From positions 1 through 22,102 of the forward strand of contig JBMTDJ010000029.1 in assembly GCA_049431945.1 (NCBI GenBank): a stretch of DNA of 22,102 bases, written 5' to 3'. A model generated the notes under the pieces. The model worked only from the letters and a program-made list of their open reading frames with translations. It made no database searches and was not told where the DNA came from. Origin of the DNA: Mxb001 sp049431945 (GTDB lineage Bacteria; Actinomycetota; Actinomycetes; S36-B12). A program made the position numbers and the translations under genes. Below, in pieces: positions 1 through 7,570 of the stretch; position 1 is the first letter of the stretch, and every line of letters begins with the position of its first letter.

Positions 1-1
1 G

Positions 2-931
2 CGGCCACTGCGCGTCTATCACGAGGTCTCAGGCAAGGATCTTGACCGGCAGGTCGTCGACCTGCTGGATCAAGTGGGGTTAGGAGCGCAGCACCTGCTT
101 CGATACCCGCACCAGTTCTCTGGCGGGCAGCGGCAAAGGATTTCCATTGCACGAGCTCTCGCATTGAATCCAGAGTTCATCGTGCTGGATGAGCCGACCA
201 GCGCTCTGGACGTCTCCGTTCAAGCGCAGATCTTGAATCTACTGGCTGATCTCCAGAAGGAGAGAAACCTCACGTACCTCTTCATTACCCACGATCTAGG
301 GGTGGTGCAGCACATGGCGGACACGATCGCCGTGATGTATCTCGGGAGGATCGCTGAGACCGGCCCCACAGCAGCCGTCTTCAATGACCCCCTTCATCCG
401 TATACCCGCGTCCTGCGCGAGTCGAACCCGTCCTTGGATGGCGACAGCGACAGAGATGACGGGTGGAGGCTATCGGGCGCTGTCCCTAGCCCCGTTGACC
501 CTCCGCGAGGATGCCGACTACATCCACGGTGCCCCGTGGCCGCTGACGAGTGTGGCTGGCAGATTGATGATGTTCTTCACCATCTTGAGGAATACAACCC
601 TGGTCTCTTTGACTCCATCGGCCGTGTGGATCGACGGGATGACTTCTCGGCGAAAGTCGACATGACCTCTCCGGAGCAGGCTTGCCAGTTGCGGGATGCT
701 GTGACAGAACTGCCTGCTCACGCGGCGCTGGCTGAACCGATCCACGTGGACGGCAGTGTGGTGCAGATGACGTTCAAGCCCGTCAGTGATGTTGAAGTGA
801 TGGAAGTACGACCTGGTCGACTCACCTCGTGCGTGCGAGCGCAACAGACCGGGATGAGTCCATCAATAGCGGCACGGCCGGAGATTAAATCAACAGAAGG
901 GATGAGCCATGCGTCCAATTCGGACACGTGA
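2..931 (+). CDS. Oligopeptide/dipeptide ABC transporter ATP-binding protein, 5'-truncated by window edge
   Basis: This is the ATPase of an Opp/Dpp-type peptide uptake transporter; it hydrolyses ATP at the inner face of the membrane to drive import. The reading frame is open from base 2, so the N-terminus with the Walker A motif lies outside the window and 309 codons are visible. Seen in order are the ABC signature FSGGQRQR (about base 116), Walker B FIVLDEPTSALD (about 176-211), the H-loop THD (about 287), the DPLHPYTRVL segment and a C-terminal oligopeptide-HPY region with CRLHPRCPVA (about 510-545). The stop overlaps the start of the binding-protein gene by 23 bases, so the two are probably co-transcribed, with permease genes likely upstream. 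About 85 residues follow the HPY region, a longer tail than usual for the family; it may be real or may reflect a frameshift. Family is secure, substrate is inferred. Confidence 0.9.
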   Translation, partial: RPLRVYHEVSGKDLDRQVVDLLDQVGLGAQHLLRYPHQFSGGQRQRISIARALALNPEFIVLDEPTSALDVSVQAQILNLLADLQKERNLTYLFITHDLGVVQHMADTIAVMYLGRIAETGPTAAVFNDPLHPYTRVLRESNPSLDGDSDRDDGWRLSGAVPSPVDPPRGCRLHPRCPVAADECGWQIDDVLHHLEEYNPGLFDSIGRVDRRDDFSAKVDMTSPEQACQLRDAVTELPAHAALAEPIHVDGSVVQMTFKPVSDVEVMEVRPGRLTSCVRAQQTGMSPSIAARPEIKSTEGMSHASNSDT

Positions 932-2639
932 GGGAAGACTAATCCGATCTATCGGTGCGGCTTTCCTGGTGCTGGGAGTGGCTGCATGCAGCAGCGGTGC
1001 CACTAGTGGTGACTCAAGCTCAGCACCATCAGAAACATCCGCAGCCAGCAGCGAATCGGAGATTCGCAATGCGGGGGTGATCGTTCACCACCAGAACGGT
1101 GAGCCGAGCAGTCTTGACCCTGCACGCGCCGAGCAGGGCGAGAAGGGCGAGGCCTTTATTGACAATGTTTATGAGCGGCTTGTCGATGTAGGGCCAGATG
1201 GGCCTGAGCTCATCCCGTCACTCGCTGTCGAGGTGCCGACTCAAGAGAATGGCCTCGTCTCTGATGACCGGCTGACTTACACCTTCCCTCTTCGGGAGGG
1301 CGTGACATTCCATGACGGATCCCCCTTTACTGCTGACGACGTGGTGTACTCCTGGCAGCGGGCCATGACCATGAATCTGCCGGAGGGCCAGGCAGCAGCA
1401 CTAGTTGACTCGGTTGAATCGATGCGTGCGATCGACGACTACACCTTCGAAGTGACCCTGAAGGAACAAGATGCCTCATTCCTTTACTCCGTGGTCCTGA
1501 ATCCGGTGGCCTCGATCGTGAGTCAGACCGCTGTCGAAGCAAACGGTGGGATCGCAGCTGATACTCCCAGCGAGTGGATGGACGCCAACATGATCGGGAC
1601 GGGTCCTTACACGTTTGGTGAATGGAAGCGAGGTGAATCGCTCACCATGGTTGTAAACCCGGAGTATTGGGGCACGAAGGCGCAGTCTGATGTCCGCTGG
1701 GACATCACTCCTGAAGAGAGTTCACGAGTGCTTGCCCTCCAGGCAGGTGACGCAGACATCATTGACATTTCGCCATCCAACGTGAGTGATGTAGAAGGCG
1801 TTGACGGTGTCGCGATCTTCGAGGGTGGGTTACTACTCGAGCCGATCCACCTTGGCTTCAACATGAGGTCGGACAACCTTCCACCGGGTGACACGATTCC
1901 TAGTGATTTCTTCGCCGACAAGCGAATTCGACAGGCTTTCAACTATGCCTTTGACTACGACGCGTATATCAACTCTTTCTTGGATGGCTACGGTGCTCGC
2001 TATCCCGCCTACATCCCACAGGGAGTGTTCGGATACGACGAGAATGCGCCGCTATATACGTACGACCCCGCCAAAGCTGCGGAGCTCTTGCAGCAGACCG
2101 AGTACTGGGACAAGGGTTTCACCGTTTCGATCCTCGTGCAGTCCGGTGAGCCAGAATTTGAGGGCGTCGCGCTGCTCATGAAGGACGGCATTGAGAGGTT
2201 GAACCCCAACTTCCGGGTAAATGTCGTCAATCAGGCCGAAACCCAGTTCGACGAGAACCTTGGCATGGATCCTGTGCCCTTCGCCCTGTGGGTGAAGAAC
2301 GCCGATCCAGGCGCTGATCCCCATCAGTTCTTCGATCCACTACAGCACCCGGACGGTGATTGGGGAAGCAAGCATGGGATGCGCGATGCCTACTCAGATC
2401 CGGATCGGATTGCAGAACTGATTGACGCAGGAAAGGCGTCAGTGGACCCGGCAGAGCGCAAGGCCATCTACGCCGAGTTGCAAAAGCTCCTGTACGAGGA
2501 TCCGATGTGGGTCTACGCGGCCCAGGAAGGGCTCGCATTTCCTTATCGCACCTGGCTCGAGGGGTTCACGGTGAACCCGCTCTGGCGTGGTCCGCACTAC
2601 GAGTACTACTCCAAGGCGGGCGCGCCTGCAGGCGCTTAG
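909..2639 (+). CDS. ABC transporter substrate-binding lipoprotein, family 5 (DppA/OppA-like)
   Basis: A solute-binding lipoprotein that captures a peptide or similar ligand outside the membrane and delivers it to the ABC permease. The 576-residue length is normal for family 5. The N-terminus is a lipoprotein signal: basic residues, a hydrophobic stretch, then the lipobox VAAC with Cys27 as the lipidated residue, followed by a Ser-rich linker (about 28-50). The family 5 core follows, including the LDPARAEQGE region, FPLREGVTFHDGSPFTADDVVYSW (about 127-150), and an IGTGPYTFGEW segment (about 227-237). The ATG at 909 is preceded by a GAAGG-type ribosome site and is the only start giving a proper signal peptide. 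It overlaps the ATPase gene. Base composition is lower in GC than genes right of 2734. Ligand unknown; peptides are the family default, but plant-type sugars or opines are also imported by this family. Confidence 0.9.
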   Translation: MRPIRTREGRLIRSIGAAFLVLGVAACSSGATSGDSSSAPSETSAASSESEIRNAGVIVHHQNGEPSSLDPARAEQGEKGEAFIDNVYERLVDVGPDGPELIPSLAVEVPTQENGLVSDDRLTYTFPLREGVTFHDGSPFTADDVVYSWQRAMTMNLPEGQAAALVDSVESMRAIDDYTFEVTLKEQDASFLYSVVLNPVASIVSQTAVEANGGIAADTPSEWMDANMIGTGPYTFGEWKRGESLTMVVNPEYWGTKAQSDVRWDITPEESSRVLALQAGDADIIDISPSNVSDVEGVDGVAIFEGGLLLEPIHLGFNMRSDNLPPGDTIPSDFFADKRIRQAFNYAFDYDAYINSFLDGYGARYPAYIPQGVFGYDENAPLYTYDPAKAAELLQQTEYWDKGFTVSILVQSGEPEFEGVALLMKDGIERLNPNFRVNVVNQAETQFDENLGMDPVPFALWVKNADPGADPHQFFDPLQHPDGDWGSKHGMRDAYSDPDRIAELIDAGKASVDPAERKAIYAELQKLLYEDPMWVYAAQEGLAFPYRTWLEGFTVNPLWRGPHYEYYSKAGAPAGA

Positions 2640-2650
2640 AAACTGGGTGT

Positions 2651-2685
2651 GGGGGGGGGGGGGGGGGGGGGCCCCCCCCCCCCCC
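2651..2685. repeat. G21-C14 homopolymer tract, likely assembly artefact
   Basis: Twenty-one consecutive G (2651-2671) are directly followed by fourteen C (2672-2685), giving a loopless perfect palindrome of 14 bp per arm. It sits in the 94-base gap between two convergent genes. Natural bacterial genomes rarely carry such tracts, whereas false poly-G read tails from two-colour sequencing, joined to their reverse complement, would give just this pattern. Base composition changes at the same place. A small hairpin CACCT-CATT-AGGTG (2685-2698) follows it. No rho-independent terminator with a T-run is seen here. Confidence 0.9.
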
Positions 2686-2733
2686 ACCTCATTAGGTGAC
2701 CCCTACCTACGCGGCGAGGTGCGCTGGGGCAAG

Positions 2734-4305
2734 TTATCCCGGGAATTCCAGGCCGAGATCCTTCATCATCACCATGGCGGCGTTGCGTCCGGGTGATCCG
2801 GTGATCGAACCGCCCGGGTGCGTCGTGCCGCCGGTTTGATAGAGCCCAGGGATTGGCATGGTGTAGCTGGCCCAGCCAGCGGCCGGGCGCAGCGGGCCGC
2901 TAAACGGAACGCCCTTGTCGCCTCCGTGCGCGCACCCGTTGATCATGTGCGGGTTCCACCGCTCGATATCCAAGGGGCTCTTCACGATGCGTGCCTCGAT
3001 GTTGTCTGCGTTGATATTCGGAATCTGGGTAGAGACATACTCGAGCATCCGATCGGCGTGTCGCTCCTTGGCTTCGTCCCAGGAGTTGTACCCGTATGGA
3101 GCCACGTGACTGCACGGGACCAACATCTTGACAGTCTGCTTGCCTTCGGGTGCACGTGATGGATCGACGATGCTTGGCGTGGCGATGAGGGTCCACGCTG
3201 AACCCTCGACCGGGCGACGATCACGGATGGCGCGCACCTGATCGACCACCTCGTGCGGCCAAAGGGCAAGTCCGCTGCTCACTGCGGTGTCTGCCGCAGT
3301 CTTGCCGCGGAAAGTCGGCACCTCATCCATCACCAGGAATGCGGCGAATAGCGGGATCCCTATGTCGTAGGTCTCGACCCCGTAGGTGAACGAATCTCCC
3401 CACGCCTCCGCGGGAGCCATGTCGATGAGGTGCTTGACGTGGATGGTGGACAGGACCGCCTCGGTGCCGAGGAATTGACGACCATCGGTTGCCTCCACCC
3501 CGACGCAGCGGTTCCCGTCGAGCAATAGTCGCTCGACCTTGGTGTCACCAAAGAACTGACCGCCATGCTGCTCGATGACCGACATCAGCGCATCGGTGAG
3601 TTTGCCGGATCCGCCAAGAGGAATCGTCCAACTCCGCTTTTGACGACCACCCATGATCGAGTAGGGCAGGACCCCGGAGCCGGGTAGATCGACCGAGCCG
3701 AAGGTCTGACAGGCCTCCCAGAGCAGGAAAGCCTGAATATGCTCCTCGGTGAACTCGTGGGTGATGACATCAACGGCGCTCAGTGCGCGACGGCGTCGCC
3801 ACACGCCTCCGTTGGGCAGCTCGTCGAGCAACTGATCCAAAGACGGACCCCAGCCGATCGGGGTGTTATTGGCCCTCCCAAAGGCGACCTTGGCGCGCTC
3901 CCAGTCCGCGAGGAACTCCATGTAGTAGTCAGCATCGCGCTGGCTGAAGCGAGCGAATTCCGCATGAGTGCGCTCGGGGTCGAGGTACATGCCGATCTGC
4001 TCGCCATCAGGCATGGCTACCCGGGCCACCGGGTCGGGGTCGACGTAGGCCAGCCCGTAGTCAGAGACGAGACCGAGGGTGTCATCTGCGATCACCGGAT
4101 TGCTCTGGATGATCGTGTGGCCGGTGGAACACGAGTCCATGAAGAAACCCGGGAGGTACTCCTCGGTCGCCACGCCACCCCCGGGGATGCGACGGGCGTC
4201 GACGATGGCGACGGATTTGCCGGCTCGCGCAAGGTAGGCGGCGGCGATCAGGGCGTTGTGGCCAGCTCCGGCCACGACGATGTCAGCGGTGAACACCTCG
4301 GTCAT
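2734..4305 (-). CDS. PYROXD2/phytoene-dehydrogenase-like FAD-dependent oxidoreductase
   Basis: A 523-residue flavoprotein of the CrtI/PYROXD2 superfamily (COG1233-type), which oxidises or desaturates C–C or C–N bonds using FAD. The N-terminus shows the dinucleotide-binding fold at residues 9-40, with GAGHNALIAAAYLARAG and an acidic residue at the end of the second strand (VDARR), then PGGGVATEE. Near the C-terminus is the conserved FAD-contacting TGGTTHPGGSITGSPGRNAA. No membrane segment is evident, and nothing else here belongs to carotenoid synthesis, so a catabolic role is more likely than pigment synthesis. It lies 62 bases downstream of the Mo-hydroxylase large subunit on the same strand, but it has its own promoter and operator next to its ATG. 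There is no Shine-Dalgarno site before the ATG, which suggests a leaderless transcript. Superfamily is certain, substrate unknown. Confidence 0.88.
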   Translation of the reverse strand: MTEVFTADIVVAGAGHNALIAAAYLARAGKSVAIVDARRIPGGGVATEEYLPGFFMDSCSTGHTIIQSNPVIADDTLGLVSDYGLAYVDPDPVARVAMPDGEQIGMYLDPERTHAEFARFSQRDADYYMEFLADWERAKVAFGRANNTPIGWGPSLDQLLDELPNGGVWRRRRALSAVDVITHEFTEEHIQAFLLWEACQTFGSVDLPGSGVLPYSIMGGRQKRSWTIPLGGSGKLTDALMSVIEQHGGQFFGDTKVERLLLDGNRCVGVEATDGRQFLGTEAVLSTIHVKHLIDMAPAEAWGDSFTYGVETYDIGIPLFAAFLVMDEVPTFRGKTAADTAVSSGLALWPHEVVDQVRAIRDRRPVEGSAWTLIATPSIVDPSRAPEGKQTVKMLVPCSHVAPYGYNSWDEAKERHADRMLEYVSTQIPNINADNIEARIVKSPLDIERWNPHMINGCAHGGDKGVPFSGPLRPAAGWASYTMPIPGLYQTGGTTHPGGSITGSPGRNAAMVMMKDLGLEFPG

Positions 4306-4306
4306 G

Positions 4307-4316
4307 CAATCGATTG
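4307..4316. promoter_or_regulatory. LacI-type palindromic operator, site 1 (flavoprotein promoter)
   Basis: The perfect palindrome CAATCGATTG lies two bases upstream of the flavoprotein ATG and extends on the coding strand to TACAATCGATTGCA. It covers the presumed -10 box and transcription start, so a bound protein would block initiation. The core is identical to two other sites, at 6886-6895 and 15149-15158. The central CpG in an even palindrome is typical of LacI-family operators; that assignment is inference. Confidence 0.7.
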
Positions 4317-4341
4317 TATGGAGTCACGGGGGCCTCGTGAA
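4313..4341 (-). promoter_or_regulatory. Promoter of the flavoprotein gene, probably leaderless
   Basis: Read on the - strand, a -35 like TTCACG (4336-4341) and a -10 TACAAT (4313-4318) are separated by 17 bases. The -10 is followed by seven bases and then the ATG at 4305. Transcription would therefore start at or within a base or two of the A of the start codon, which fits the absence of a ribosome site. Leaderless mRNAs are common in Actinomycetota. The operator at 4307-4316 overlaps the -10. Confidence 0.6.
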
Positions 4342-4367
4342 GCGTTTGCGCGAATCGGCGACAGGGC

Positions 4368-6407
4368 TCACATGTCCATGGCGGCGACGATGCGCTCGGG
4401 AGTGATTGGGAGGTCACGAACCCGCACCCCGAGAGCGTCGCGCACGGCGTTCCCCAGAGCGGCCGCCGTGGGGCCGGACGATGCCTCCCCGGACCCCAAC
4501 CACGGCTCGTCGTCGGCGGAGACGATCGTCGTCGCGACAGGTGGCACGTCCGGGAAGCGCAGAATGGGATACGTCTCCCAGTCCGATGAGGTGACCACTC
4601 CGTCAGCGAAGCGCACCTGCTCCATGAGTGTCCAACTCGCGGACTGGATCGCGCCGCCCTCGATCTGGTTGATCACTCCATCGGGGTTCACGACGCGTCC
4701 ACAGTCCACCGCGATCCACAGGTGCTTCACCACGATGTGGTCAATGGCCTCGATGTCCGCGATGACCGCGCACCAGGCGCCGGAGTTCTTGTAGCGAGCG
4801 AAGCCGATACCGCGACCTGAGTTGTCGCCGACGGCAACGCCCCAGTCGGCAAGCTCGGCAACCGACTCAATGACACGTCGGGCCCGCGGATCGGTCAGGT
4901 GGCGGAGCCGATAGTCGATCGGATCAATGCCGTGGGCGCGGGCCATGTCATCTATGTGCGATTCGATGGCGAAGACATTCGTGTAGGCCCCGAGCGAGCG
5001 CATCGCTGATGCTCGCATCGGCATGGTGGTGAGCCGATGGGCGACGGCGTGCACATGCGGGATGTCGTACGCCGGAAGCGCATTGCGGCCTGTCCCCTGT
5101 CCTGCGGCCAGAGGGGGGTCCTGGGAGGGTGGGATCGGCTGGCCATCGGTCTGACTGGCGTAGGCCAACAGGCTTGGCGTCGGGAGGGTAGAGGGTCGCG
5201 ATGAGTGACCATTGCCGTATCCGTCCCACCGCCATGACGTGATCGTGCCCGCAGAGTCGGTTGTGGCGCTGATGGTCACGCACATGGCGGGTGCGAAGGG
5301 CGACCAGCCAAGTTCATCCTCGCGCGACCAGGTGACCTGGATCGGTACGTCGGGTAGGTGACGGGCGACGAGCGCCGCATCGTAGGCGACATCATCGGCA
5401 GGGTTGTGGCCGTAGCAACCGGAACCCTCGACGTGCTGGACGTGGACTCGCTCGATGTCGACGCCCAGTGCCCGGGCGATGTCCTTGCGCAGTGGATAGA
5501 CCCCCTGGGTGTGGCTCCACACGTCGAGTCGGTCGGTGGTCCATTGCGCGATCGCGCAGGCGGTGCCGATCGAGGCGTGCGCCACGAACGGGCGCGAGTA
5601 CTGGGCGGAGAAGGTCAGCGCGTCGGCAGATCCGGGCGCCTCGAGGATCTCGCTCTCGACTAACACGGTGTCCTCGGTCGGAGCGCTTAGGAGGAATGCG
5701 GTGAGACTTGCGTCTTCGAGTTCGGGCGCCTCGCCCTCCCACCGACAGCGTTCGACGAGCGTGGCGTGGGCAGCGATGGCATGGCGCTCCAAGGATGCCA
5801 CGACGGCGACGAAGCTCCCATCGCGAATGACCGTGGTGTCACCCGGAAGCGCCGATGCGTCTGGCTGCTCGGCCAGGTGCGCGCCGCGGTACGGCGGTCT
5901 AATGACACGACAGAACTTCATCCCGGGCAGGCGCATGTCATGGATGAAGGCGGGCTCACCGAGGACCTTCGCGTCAAGATCTCGTCGGGGCACCGAGCGA
6001 CCGATGTCGCGGCTCGGTAGCGTCGTGTCGGCCGCGACCGTCACGGATGCGACAGGGACATCGAGGTTGACCTCGCCGATGGTCTCCAGAGGATCGACAC
6101 CGCGACCACGGGCCGCCTCCTCGAGAAGATGCCGCGCGGCACGCGCGGCCGATTGCAAGGCCGTCCCGGAATGCTGGATCGACAAACTGCCTGCGGTGAA
6201 GCCCTCATTGGGTGAGCGATCGGTTGAGGGCGCCCGCATGTGCACCCGATCCAGCGGGACGCCAAGTTCGGCCGCGACGATCTGCGCGAGGGCGGTCGCG
6301 ACGCCCTGGCCGAGTTCAGACTTGCCGGTGAAGGCCGTGATGGTGCCATCCGCATGGAATTCCAGCCACTGGGAGATGAGCGGGTTGTCCTGCAGCGAGG
6401 GCGTCAT
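4368..6407 (-). CDS. Xanthine dehydrogenase family molybdopterin-binding subunit (IorB/NicB-like)
   Basis: The large, molybdenum-cofactor subunit of a xanthine dehydrogenase-family hydroxylase. Such enzymes insert water-derived oxygen into N-heterocycles or oxidise aldehydes. Of 679 residues, the N-terminal part carries TGKSELGQGV (27-36) ahead of the a/b-hammerhead region (FIHDMRLPGM, about 157-166). This order matches the isoquinoline 1-oxidoreductase/nicotinate dehydrogenase B type rather than classical XdhB. The segment GSGEASSG near the C-terminus places the catalytic Glu at 641. The ATG at 6407 was chosen because it forms an ATGA overlap with the stop of the 2Fe-2S subunit gene; the frame extends further upstream to 6470 but only inside that gene. 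No FAD subunit or cytochrome gene is nearby, so the electron acceptor is unclear. Mo-cofactor insertion proteins are also absent from the window. Confidence 0.9.
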   Translation of the reverse strand: MTPSLQDNPLISQWLEFHADGTITAFTGKSELGQGVATALAQIVAAELGVPLDRVHMRAPSTDRSPNEGFTAGSLSIQHSGTALQSAARAARHLLEEAARGRGVDPLETIGEVNLDVPVASVTVAADTTLPSRDIGRSVPRRDLDAKVLGEPAFIHDMRLPGMKFCRVIRPPYRGAHLAEQPDASALPGDTTVIRDGSFVAVVASLERHAIAAHATLVERCRWEGEAPELEDASLTAFLLSAPTEDTVLVESEILEAPGSADALTFSAQYSRPFVAHASIGTACAIAQWTTDRLDVWSHTQGVYPLRKDIARALGVDIERVHVQHVEGSGCYGHNPADDVAYDAALVARHLPDVPIQVTWSREDELGWSPFAPAMCVTISATTDSAGTITSWRWDGYGNGHSSRPSTLPTPSLLAYASQTDGQPIPPSQDPPLAAGQGTGRNALPAYDIPHVHAVAHRLTTMPMRASAMRSLGAYTNVFAIESHIDDMARAHGIDPIDYRLRHLTDPRARRVIESVAELADWGVAVGDNSGRGIGFARYKNSGAWCAVIADIEAIDHIVVKHLWIAVDCGRVVNPDGVINQIEGGAIQSASWTLMEQVRFADGVVTSSDWETYPILRFPDVPPVATTIVSADDEPWLGSGEASSGPTAAALGNAVRDALGVRVRDLPITPERIVAAMDM

Positions 6408-6868
6408 GGTTGCTCGCTCGCTGCCTGGAGGATGGCGGCAATCATGCGTGGATGCGCACCGCACCGGCACAGGTGCCCCTCGAGTGCCTCGCGCACCTGA
6501 TCCTCATGTAGTGACGAGCCGTATTCGTCCACGAGCGCCGCAGCACGCATGACAATCCCAGACAGGCAATAGCCGCACTGCCCGGCCTGATGCTCGATGA
6601 GGGCACGTTGAACCGGGTGCGGACCGGATTCGGTGAGGCCCTCGATCGTGGTGATCGTCGTCCCCTGGGCCGACCAGACGGGGGTGTCGCAGGAGTGGGC
6701 GGGTGCACCGTCGATCCACACCGTGCAGGCACCGCACAATCCCGCACCGCAGCCGAATCGCGTCCCGGTGCGGCCGTGCTCGCGCAGCAGCCACAGTAGG
6801 GCCGTGGCGGGCTCTGCCGTGCCGGTCAACGTGGTGCCGTCGACGTCGAGGGAGTAGGGCTCTTCCAT
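6404..6868 (-). CDS. 2Fe-2S subunit of xanthine dehydrogenase-family hydroxylase
   Basis: The small iron-sulfur subunit passes electrons away from the Mo centre of its partner encoded just downstream. Of 154 residues, the plant-ferredoxin-like first cluster is ligated by Cys40, Cys45, Cys48 and Cys60, and the helical second domain carries Cys98, Cys101, Cys134 and Cys136 (GQCGYC and LCRCG). All eight expected ligands are present and the length is standard. The ATG at 6868 has a GAGG ribosome site five bases upstream. The frame is open to a GTG at 6898, but that start would sit inside the operator palindrome and adds nothing conserved. Its stop overlaps the large-subunit start by four bases, indicating translational coupling. 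The gene diverges from the AhpD-like gene across a 65-base region containing operator site 2. Confidence 0.92.
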   Translation of the reverse strand: MEEPYSLDVDGTTLTGTAEPATALLWLLREHGRTGTRFGCGAGLCGACTVWIDGAPAHSCDTPVWSAQGTTITTIEGLTESGPHPVQRALIEHQAGQCGYCLSGIVMRAAALVDEYGSSLHEDQVREALEGHLCRCGAHPRMIAAILQAASEQP

Positions 6869-6885
6869 GGGACCTCGCACAGTAG

Positions 6886-6895
6886 CAATCGATTG
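6886..6895. promoter_or_regulatory. LacI-type palindromic operator, site 2 (Mo-hydroxylase / AhpD-like divergent promoters)
   Basis: CAATCGATTG lies inside the divergent intergenic region 6869-6933. The longer string GCAATCGATTGCACT (6885-6899) is identical, base for base, with site 3 at 15148-15162. It is adjacent to TAGTCT (6899-6904), a possible -10 for the + strand gene, and to TACTGT read on the - strand (6879-6884), a possible -10 for the hydroxylase. One bound repressor could shut both directions. The promoter boxes are weak, the palindrome is clear. Confidence 0.7.
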
Positions 6896-6933
6896 CACTA
6901 GTCTAGGGGAAAGCGAACCCTCAGGAGGATCCG

Positions 6934-7566
6934 ATGCCGCAGCGCATCTCTTACGTCCCCTTCGATTCCGTCTCGGAAACGATGCAGGCCGAACTTCGTC
7001 GATGCGCTGAGCACGGCACTCCGCGGCCGGAGTCGTCCGCCGTACGGGCCCACTCAGAGCGCTCCTTCTGGTTCTTCGCCGAGTCGTGGCAGCGCATCTT
7101 CAGGGAGGGTGTGGTCGACCATGCTCTCAAGGAGCTGTGCCGCGTCTACATCTCGCGTACGGTGACGTGCGAGTTCTGCGGCAATCAGCGGTCCGAGAAC
7201 GCGGTGGGCGCAGGCGGACTGCAGGACATGCAGTACGACGAACTGCTCAACTTTGAGGCCTCAGACGCCTACGTCCCGGAGCAGAAGGCCGCCCTTCGGT
7301 ACGCGCAGGCGATTGCGTGGGGTCCCTCCAGCGTCGATGAAGATCTCATGTGGCAGGAGATGGGCCGTTACTTCACTGAGGAACAGATGGTCGAGCTCGG
7401 CTGCTTTATCGGTCTCACCTTCGGTCAGCAGAGTTGGATTCGACTGCTCGGAATCGACCACCACCAGTACCTTGCCGGCTCAAGTGGCGGCATGGCCCCG
7501 GCGTTTGAAGACGCTGCGGCACTGGCAGAGTCTAAGTCGTCGACGGACTATTGGGCCGCACGCTAG
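6934..7566 (+). CDS. AhpD / carboxymuconolactone decarboxylase-like protein
   Basis: A 210-residue protein of the alkylhydroperoxidase D/carboxymuconolactone decarboxylase fold. Family members act as thiol peroxidases or as ring-derivative decarboxylases. The redox motif is at residues 67-86: Glu67, then Cys79 and Cys82 (CEFC). The position of the relay His in the E-x11-C-x2-C-x3-H pattern is Arg86 instead, so classic AhpD peroxidase activity is doubtful. A strong AGGAGG ribosome site lies seven bases before the ATG. The gene is transcribed away from the Mo-hydroxylase genes and shares operator site 2 with them. It ends four bases from the convergent E2 gene. It may protect against peroxide made by the oxidases or act on a pathway intermediate; neither is shown. 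Confidence 0.8.
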   Translation: MPQRISYVPFDSVSETMQAELRRCAEHGTPRPESSAVRAHSERSFWFFAESWQRIFREGVVDHALKELCRVYISRTVTCEFCGNQRSENAVGAGGLQDMQYDELLNFEASDAYVPEQKAALRYAQAIAWGPSSVDEDLMWQEMGRYFTEEQMVELGCFIGLTFGQQSWIRLLGIDHHQYLAGSSGGMAPAFEDAAALAESKSSTDYWAAR

Positions 7567-7570
7567 CGGT

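Noticed and set aside
2651..2685. The G/C palindrome as an intrinsic terminator for the two convergent genes
   Set aside because: It has no loop and no T-run on either side; an artefact explains it better.
2734..4305. Carotenoid phytoene desaturase (crtI) assignment
   Set aside because: No crtB, crtE or other carotenoid gene is nearby and the context is catabolic, so only the superfamily is claimed.
3739..4794. A 351-codon + strand frame across the flavoprotein and Mo-hydroxylase ends
   Set aside because: It runs antisense through two well-supported genes and over the promoter/operator at 4307-4341.
5509..6552. A 347-codon + strand frame opposite the Mo-hydroxylase genes
   Set aside because: It has an Arg/Ser-rich composition typical of shadow frames, crosses both hydroxylase subunit genes and carries no family motif.
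4368..6868. Naming the pathway as nicotinate or nicotine degradation from the NicB-like Mo-hydroxylase
   Set aside because: No Nic-type monooxygenase, NicX dioxygenase, maleamate amidase, enamidase or nicotine oxidase was recognised; the Mo-hydroxylase family has many substrates.
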